Shown here piece by piece: positions 52,110 to 57,124 of a stretch of DNA of 57,124 bases. The notes beneath the pieces were generated by a model that saw only the letters and a program-made list of their open reading frames with translations, searched no databases and was not told where the DNA came from. Source of the stretch: Bacteroidota bacterium. Its GTDB lineage: Bacteria > Bacteroidota > Bacteroidia > 2-12-FULL-35-15. Numbering within the stretch: the stretch's first letter is position 1; every line of letters starts with the position of its first letter. The DNA lies in the NCBI GenBank assembly GCA_017303895.1, contig JAFLBF010000003.1, positions 245,694 through 302,817 on the forward strand, read 5' to 3'. The translations under genes and the position numbers were made by a program.

Positions 52110-52696
52110 TATTTGCTTGAACTTTTTGCCTCAATGCAATTTTTTAAATTTCGTTTCCCATTTTGAATAAAGCTCTTTACATTATTCATGCTAAAGTTTG
52201 TTTCATCTGCCACTTGCTGGTAGCTTTTTTCTTGAAGATAAAATAACTCTACACAAATGCGTTGTTCTTTATTTAAATGCTCAATACATTCTTCCATAAA
52301 TGTTAATTGAGTTTCTTTACTGTTATTTTCGATAGTAAGATGCAGTTCATAACTGGATTCCATAATTACTTCACTATCTTTCTGAAATTCAAGGTGATTT
52401 TTTAATTTGGAACTGTCTGAACGAAGTTTCATTAGACAAAAATTCTTGCAAACCATATGAAGCCAGGCCTTAAATTGCTGGATCTCATGTCTTTTTAGAT
52501 CCAAGAGTAATTTTTCAAAGATCTGTATAGAGGCATCCTGTGAATCATCTTCATTCTTTAGATATTTCATACATACACCGAAGATCAAATGTGTATATCT
52601 TTTATAGAGGATTCCAACACAGTTATTGTCGCCTGTCAGTTTATATTGCTGAACAAGCGAAAGATCATCAAGTGTATGTAGTTCCTCTAACTTCAT
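52109..52696 (-). CDS. ECF-type RNA polymerase sigma factor
   Basis: A 195-residue sigma-70-type protein. Region 2 is visible as YTHLIFGVCMKYLKNEDDSQ and FKAWLHMVCKNFCLMKLR; region 4 as EHLNKEQRICVELFYLQEKS, then QQVADETNFSMNNVKSFIQ with the helix-turn-helix and conserved KRNLK end. The 1-base overlap with the anti-sigma gene is typical of a sigma/anti-sigma pair. A TATTTTTG box (52707-52714) precedes it. Its target promoters are unknown. Confidence 0.92.
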   Translation of the reverse strand: MKLEELHTLDDLSLVQQYKLTGDNNCVGILYKRYTHLIFGVCMKYLKNEDDSQDASIQIFEKLLLDLKRHEIQQFKAWLHMVCKNFCLMKLRSDSSKLKNHLEFQKDSEVIMESSYELHLTIENNSKETQLTFMEECIEHLNKEQRICVELFYLQEKSYQQVADETNFSMNNVKSFIQNGKRNLKNCIEAKSSSK

Positions 52697-52706
52697 TTTT
52701 CCTTTT

Positions 52707-52714
52707 CAAAAATA
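52707..52714 (-). promoter_or_regulatory. -7 box (TATTTTTG) of the sigma/anti-sigma operon
   Basis: Full match to TAnnTTTG, 10 bases before the ATG. No TTTG at 20 bases upstream. The sigma factor may also drive its own transcription from a different motif that I cannot recognise. Confidence 0.35.
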
Positions 52715-52784
52715 GTCATTTTAGCTGACGTGTGAATAATTGAAAAATCTCATAAAGTTGGGGAGTGGTGTGTCCAAAAAAATG

Positions 52785-52792
52785 TATATTTG
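52785..52792 (+). promoter_or_regulatory. -7 box (TATATTTG) of the YfiR-TPR-PP2C operon
   Basis: Full match to TAnnTTTG; a TTG lies 24 bases upstream, longer than usual. Any start upstream of it (for example 52765) is excluded, so translation begins at 52840. Confidence 0.45.
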
Positions 52793-52839
52793 TGATTGTT
52801 AAAAAAAAGTGGAACACTATTTGTTTTGATCTACCCAGC

Positions 52840-53373
52840 ATGAAAAAAATGATCCTCATCCTTTTATTGCCTGTTGCCTTATTGGTAACGCGTGCAATGA
52901 TTGCTCCCGACCAGGGGGAAGAGGCGAATGCAAAGATCAAAGCCATTTATATCTATAATTTTACGAAATATATCGAGTGGCCTCAAGAATATAAATCAGG
53001 GAACTTTGTGGTAGGTGTTTTAGGTACCAATACAGCTCTTTTGGGGGAGTTGAATAAAATGGCAGCAGCTAAAACTGTTGGTTCTCAGAAATTTGACATT
53101 AAAAATATTTCCTCTCCAGCAGATGCCGCTGCTTGTCACATTGTTTACATTTTATCAGATAAATCAGCTCAATTAGCCGATGTTGTTTCTAAAGTAAAAG
53201 GCAAGAGCGCATTGATCGTTACTGACAAAGAGGGTCTAGCAGCCAAAGGGGCTGCAATTAACTTTATAATTGTGGAAAATAAGCAGAAAATTGAGTTGAA
53301 TAAAGGCAATATTGAAAAGTATAAACTAAAGGTCGCAGCTCAATTAGTTGAGATGGCTGTGGCGGTAAAATAA
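52840..53373 (+). CDS. YfiR-family (DUF4154) periplasmic protein
   Basis: A 177-residue exported protein with a signal peptide MKKMILILLLPVALLVTRAM. The mature part begins with KIKAIYIYNFTKYIEWPQEY, the typical YfiR start, and has VVGVLGTNTALLGEL and HIVYILSDKS strands, then SALIVTDKEGLAAKGAAINF and a closing helix. In Pseudomonas, YfiR is a periplasmic repressor of the membrane cyclase YfiN. Here it precedes a TPR protein and a HAMP phosphatase, so it may gate that phosphatase instead. I use the ATG at 52840, since the -7 box excludes earlier starts. No disulfide pair like that of Pseudomonas YfiR is seen (one Cys only). Confidence 0.85.
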   Translation: MKKMILILLLPVALLVTRAMIAPDQGEEANAKIKAIYIYNFTKYIEWPQEYKSGNFVVGVLGTNTALLGELNKMAAAKTVGSQKFDIKNISSPADAAACHIVYILSDKSAQLADVVSKVKGKSALIVTDKEGLAAKGAAINFIIVENKQKIELNKGNIEKYKLKVAAQLVEMAVAVK

Positions 53374-53401
53374 ATTTTTATATATTTACATAATAATTAA
53401 G

Positions 53402-54295
53402 ATGTTACAATTTAAAAGAACCATCATTTTGACACTCCTGCTACTTGTAGCAGTGTGGTCGAATGCGCAGCAATCCAAGGTGAATGCGGCTTATACGTTC
53501 TTGCAGCAAGGTCAGCTTGATAGCGCCAAAGCTACCATTGACGCAGCTGTTGTTCATCCGGAAACATCTAATGACGGACAAGCTTGGTATTTAAGAGGTT
53601 TTGTTTACAAGTCAATTTACAATCAAAAAGAAAAAGCTGATCGTCAATCCATTTCGAGGATAGAAGCATTAAATTCATTCAAAAAATCACTTTCCGTTGA
53701 TACTTCTCAAGAAAATGTTCAAGAAAATATCAAGAATATCAAGTATTTAGCAACTACTTTGTATAATGATGCCGGTGCAAGTTTAGATGCTGTTGATTAC
53801 AAGATCGCAATCGATAATTTTAATAAGTTTTTGCAGTATTACGCACTGGTTGATAATTCTCCTGAAAATTTAAAACAAAAGAATATTGATTTTAATTTGG
53901 CTATAGCTTCTGTTTATAGTAAGATTTTTGAAGCAGATAGAAAGGGTAAAATTGAATTTTTGAATTTGGCAAAAGGCGCATTTAATAAGGTGTTAGAGTT
54001 GGATCCGAATAATATCAGTGCTAATTATAACATGGGGATTTTGTATTATAACCAAGCAGTAAATCTGATCAATCAATCTGATTATGACCTGGATATTGTT
54101 GCGTTGAGTGATATACAAGATAATTCCATTAAATTATTTAAGGAATCTCTTCCTTTTATGGAAAAGGCCTATTCTCTTGACCCTAAACGTAAAGAGACAT
54201 TGTTAGGTTTATCCGGCATCTATTTTAGTTTGAATGAATTTGACAAATCAAATATGTTCAAGCAGAAATTGGAAGAAATTGAAAAACAAAAATAG
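53402..54295 (+). CDS. Exported TPR protein
   Basis: A 297-residue protein with a signal peptide (MLQFKRTIILTLLLLVAVWSNAQQ). Helical repeats run from about 25 to the end, with TPR features such as AAYTFLQQGQLDSAKATIDA, then AKGAFNKVLELDPNNISANY and NMGILYYNQA. It probably serves as a periplasmic interaction scaffold. It lies 28 bases after the YfiR gene and 29 before the HAMP-PP2C gene, so all three are likely one operon and their products may act together. Confidence 0.82.
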   Translation: MLQFKRTIILTLLLLVAVWSNAQQSKVNAAYTFLQQGQLDSAKATIDAAVVHPETSNDGQAWYLRGFVYKSIYNQKEKADRQSISRIEALNSFKKSLSVDTSQENVQENIKNIKYLATTLYNDAGASLDAVDYKIAIDNFNKFLQYYALVDNSPENLKQKNIDFNLAIASVYSKIFEADRKGKIEFLNLAKGAFNKVLELDPNNISANYNMGILYYNQAVNLINQSDYDLDIVALSDIQDNSIKLFKESLPFMEKAYSLDPKRKETLLGLSGIYFSLNEFDKSNMFKQKLEEIEKQK

Positions 54296-54324
54296 TACAG
54301 GCGAAAGCCTTGCTCGTAGCTCGT

Positions 54325-56112
54325 ATGAATTTTAGGTTTACAATTGGTAAAAAGATAGGTTTAGGTTTCGGTATAATTATTTTCCTGGTAATTATCGCCT
54401 TTTTGCTTACCAATGTTACCTTGAACGATAGTCGTAAAAAGACAGATCAGGTAACAGAAGTTTTTAACCCCTCTGTAGCCACTCTTAAAGAATTAGACAA
54501 TCTTCTCAATAGGTCTAAATTACTTATTACTAAATGGTATTATGTTCAGACAGGTGATGATGCATCTGATAAAAAAGCACTCCGGAAAATTCTGACCGAG
54601 GAATACCCTCAACTAAAAGAAAAGATCAAAAAGTACTCGACTACTTGGAATGTTGAGGAGCAACAAAGTGTTGATGCGATCCTTTCATTGATCGATCAAA
54701 TGTTCAAAAGTTATCAGGACGATATCATGTCCAAGCTAAATAATTTTGAGTCATATAATGATGTGGGGATCAAATTTGAAGCACTGTTTCCTTTTGAAGA
54801 GCTGGATGTAAAGTTTAAAGTTATTAATGATAATCTCATCAGTTTGATTGATAAGCAAAATTCTAATGCTTTATCTAACTCAGACGATATGCTTAGCTCG
54901 TTCACATTTTTGCAAAAGATCGTTATTTGGTTAGGGATTATATTGTCTATAGGAGGTATTGTGATCGCTTCCTATACTGTAAGGACAATTGTTCGACCTG
55001 TTCAACAATTGAGGAAAATACTCGTTTCTATGGGGCGTGGTGTCCTTCCCGAAGAAAAAATCAAAGATAGAAACGATGAAATTGGAGATATGTCCATCGC
55101 TTTGAATGATTTGGTGGATGGTATGCGTAGAACAACTGAATTTGCGAAGCAAGTAGGTTCTGGTAATTTTGATTCTCATTATCGTCCACTTAGTAAAGAT
55201 GATACTTTGGGTGCTGCACTCTTAAAAATGCGTGAAGATCTCAGGGAGAATGAACGTGTTTTAGAGGCGAAGGTAATTGAAAGAACCGAAGAGGTTGTTC
55301 GTCAAAAAGAAGAAATTGAGATCAAGAATCAAGAGTTGGAGGTTCTTTATAAACATGTTACAGACAGTATAAAGTATGCAAAACGTATTCAGGAAGCAAT
55401 ATTGCCTCCTGACAGTTTAGTGAAAAAAATCCTTCCCGATTCATTTGTACTTTACAAGCCAAAAGATATTGTTAGTGGCGATTTTTATTGGGTGGATCAG
55501 AAAGATGGTAAGAGTATGTTTGCCGCTGTAGATTGTACAGGTCATGGCGTGCCGGGGGCCTTTATGAGTATTGTAGGTTATAATATTTTAAAACAGGCTG
55601 TTGCAAACAATCAATACTCTACTCCTGCAAGTATCTTGGATGCATTAAATGATGGAGTAAGCGAAACGCTGCATCACGGACATGATGCTGCACAAGCTAA
55701 AGATGGTATGGATCTTTCTTTTTGCTCTATCGATTATAACAAAATGGAGCTTCAATATGCAGGAGCTTATAACCCGCTTTATCTAATCAGAAATGGGGAA
55801 TTGATCCAAACAAAGGCCGACAAATTTCCAATCGGTTTGTTTTTAGGGGAGGAGAAGAAAAAATTTACCAATCATACCATACCACTTCAAAAAGGAGATT
55901 GTATTTATATCTTTTCTGATGGTTATGCCGATCAATTTGGTGGTCCCAACGGGAAAAAATTCATGGCAAGTCATTTCAGAGATCTACTTTTAGATGTTCA
56001 TAAGCATCCAATCCATAAACAAAAAGACATTCTTAATAAAACAATAGAAGAATGGAGAGGGCCTCTCGATCAAGTTGATGATATCCTGATAATTGGAGTG
56101 CAGGTCAATTAA
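54325..56112 (+). CDS. Membrane HAMP-PP2C (SpoIIE-type) phosphatase
   Basis: A 595-residue sensor phosphatase from the ATG at 54325. Membrane helix 1 about 10-31; periplasmic helical sensor region about 32-198; membrane helix 2 about 200-222; HAMP domain (about 222-275; RPVQQLRKILVSM, DEIGDMSIALNDL); a coiled coil (about 310-345); then a PP2C domain with DIVSGDFYWVD, DCTGHGVPGAFMS, FSDGYADQFGG and VDDILIIG metal sites. The layout is that of SiaA. Its target could be the SiaC homologue 6 kb away or another phosphoprotein. It is the second PP2C phosphatase in the window and unlike the first is membrane bound. Confidence 0.92.
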   Translation: MNFRFTIGKKIGLGFGIIIFLVIIAFLLTNVTLNDSRKKTDQVTEVFNPSVATLKELDNLLNRSKLLITKWYYVQTGDDASDKKALRKILTEEYPQLKEKIKKYSTTWNVEEQQSVDAILSLIDQMFKSYQDDIMSKLNNFESYNDVGIKFEALFPFEELDVKFKVINDNLISLIDKQNSNALSNSDDMLSSFTFLQKIVIWLGIILSIGGIVIASYTVRTIVRPVQQLRKILVSMGRGVLPEEKIKDRNDEIGDMSIALNDLVDGMRRTTEFAKQVGSGNFDSHYRPLSKDDTLGAALLKMREDLRENERVLEAKVIERTEEVVRQKEEIEIKNQELEVLYKHVTDSIKYAKRIQEAILPPDSLVKKILPDSFVLYKPKDIVSGDFYWVDQKDGKSMFAAVDCTGHGVPGAFMSIVGYNILKQAVANNQYSTPASILDALNDGVSETLHHGHDAAQAKDGMDLSFCSIDYNKMELQYAGAYNPLYLIRNGELIQTKADKFPIGLFLGEEKKKFTNHTIPLQKGDCIYIFSDGYADQFGGPNGKKFMASHFRDLLLDVHKHPIHKQKDILNKTIEEWRGPLDQVDDILIIGVQVN

Positions 56113-56237
56113 TAATTACCCTTCAATACCCCTAATTTTTTTCTGTTTTTTTCCTGATTTTTGTTTGAAATTAGATGAATTTGTCTATTTTTATCCTGCC
56201 CCAAAAGTCTGCTTTTTAAGTTAGATTTTTCGCATTG

Positions 56238-56305
56238 TTTTGTTTTATTTGACATTTCGTACAAGCCTTATGGATAAAGGTTTTTAGATATTTTGTTTTA
56301 TTTGA
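56238..56305 (+). repeat. 15-bp direct repeat upstream of the collagen-like gene
   Basis: TTTTGTTTTATTTGA occurs at 56238-56252 and again at 56291-56305, 53 bases apart, in the AT-rich 203-base upstream region. It may be a local duplication or a pair of regulator sites. I see no consensus promoter in this gap. Confidence 0.5.
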
Positions 56306-56312
56306 TAGATAA

Positions 56313-57124
<812 letters not shown>

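Noticed and set aside
52765..52839. GTG start of the YfiR-like gene
   Set aside because: It is upstream of the TATATTTG box, and the added residues would spoil the signal peptide.

Overview
The window looks like a chromosomal segment of a Bacteroidota bacterium (Flavobacteriales/Chitinophagales-like; the order cannot be fixed by eye). The reasons are AT-rich DNA, a TonB-dependent receptor beside imelysin-type lipoproteins, a gliding-motility/T9SS type-B C-terminal domain, SPOR and TSP3 envelope proteins, WG repeats, a SiaC (DUF1987) homologue, and many promoters of the Bacteroidota type (TTTG, about 20 nt, TAnnTTTG). I see no rRNA, tRNA, CRISPR array, insertion sequence, phage gene or clear pseudogene. 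No gene-free stretch exceeds 300 bases.

Layout. 1-3962 (minus): amino-sugar/glycoprotein salvage with a ROK sugar kinase, GH20 hexosaminidase, glycosylasparaginase and the start of cutC; a possible small RNA lies on the opposite strand at about 1285-1361. 4108-10838 (plus): an orphan LuxR-type response regulator, then an iron-type uptake cluster (DUF4856 lipoprotein, imelysin, HTTM protein, TonB receptor). The regulator and the cluster carry the same promoter-plus-dyad arrangement in the same register. 10859-14019: BadF-family sugar kinase, LpxD-like acyltransferase, PP2C phosphatase. 14000-20918: a polysaccharide cluster (O-antigen ligase/polymerase, two chain-length proteins, flippase, FkbM methyltransferase, GT4). 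20915-25710: MATE exporter, two secreted proteins including a CUB/P-domain T9SS cargo, MsrA. 25762-33661 (minus): an envelope cluster of two paralogous barrel/TSP3 proteins, a duplicated-domain protein with a SPOR-like end, and a WG-repeat protein. 33759-36764: small membrane and secreted proteins, a NUDIX hydrolase, an M23/LysM peptidase. 36898-42805: MarR plus a complete RND efflux operon, with a dyad at the promoter. 43316-48149: an alpha-2-macroglobulin with an intact thioester motif, followed by a small secreted protein whose signal peptide is encoded across a strong terminator. 48150-50700: SiaC, then a P-loop kinase, a divergent HTTM-like membrane protein and an NlpC/P60 lipoprotein in one overlapping operon. 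50790-52696: an ECF sigma factor and an anti-sigma factor that ends in a TonB C-terminal domain. 52840-56112: YfiR-like protein, TPR protein and HAMP-PP2C phosphatase. 56316-end: a collagen-like Gly-X-Thr surface protein cut by the window edge.

The main themes are nutrient acquisition at the cell surface (iron-type uptake, amino sugars), envelope construction (O-antigen, peptidoglycan-binding outer-membrane proteins, peptidases), and signalling by PP2C phosphatases, SiaC, an ECF sigma factor and LuxR/MarR regulators. The best leads for something undescribed are the shared dyad linking the orphan regulator to the iron-type cluster, the candidate sRNA, the terminator inside the signal-peptide codons after the A2M gene, the anti-sigma/TonB fusion, and the barrel/TSP3/SPOR envelope cluster. 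All promoter and operator calls were made by eye.
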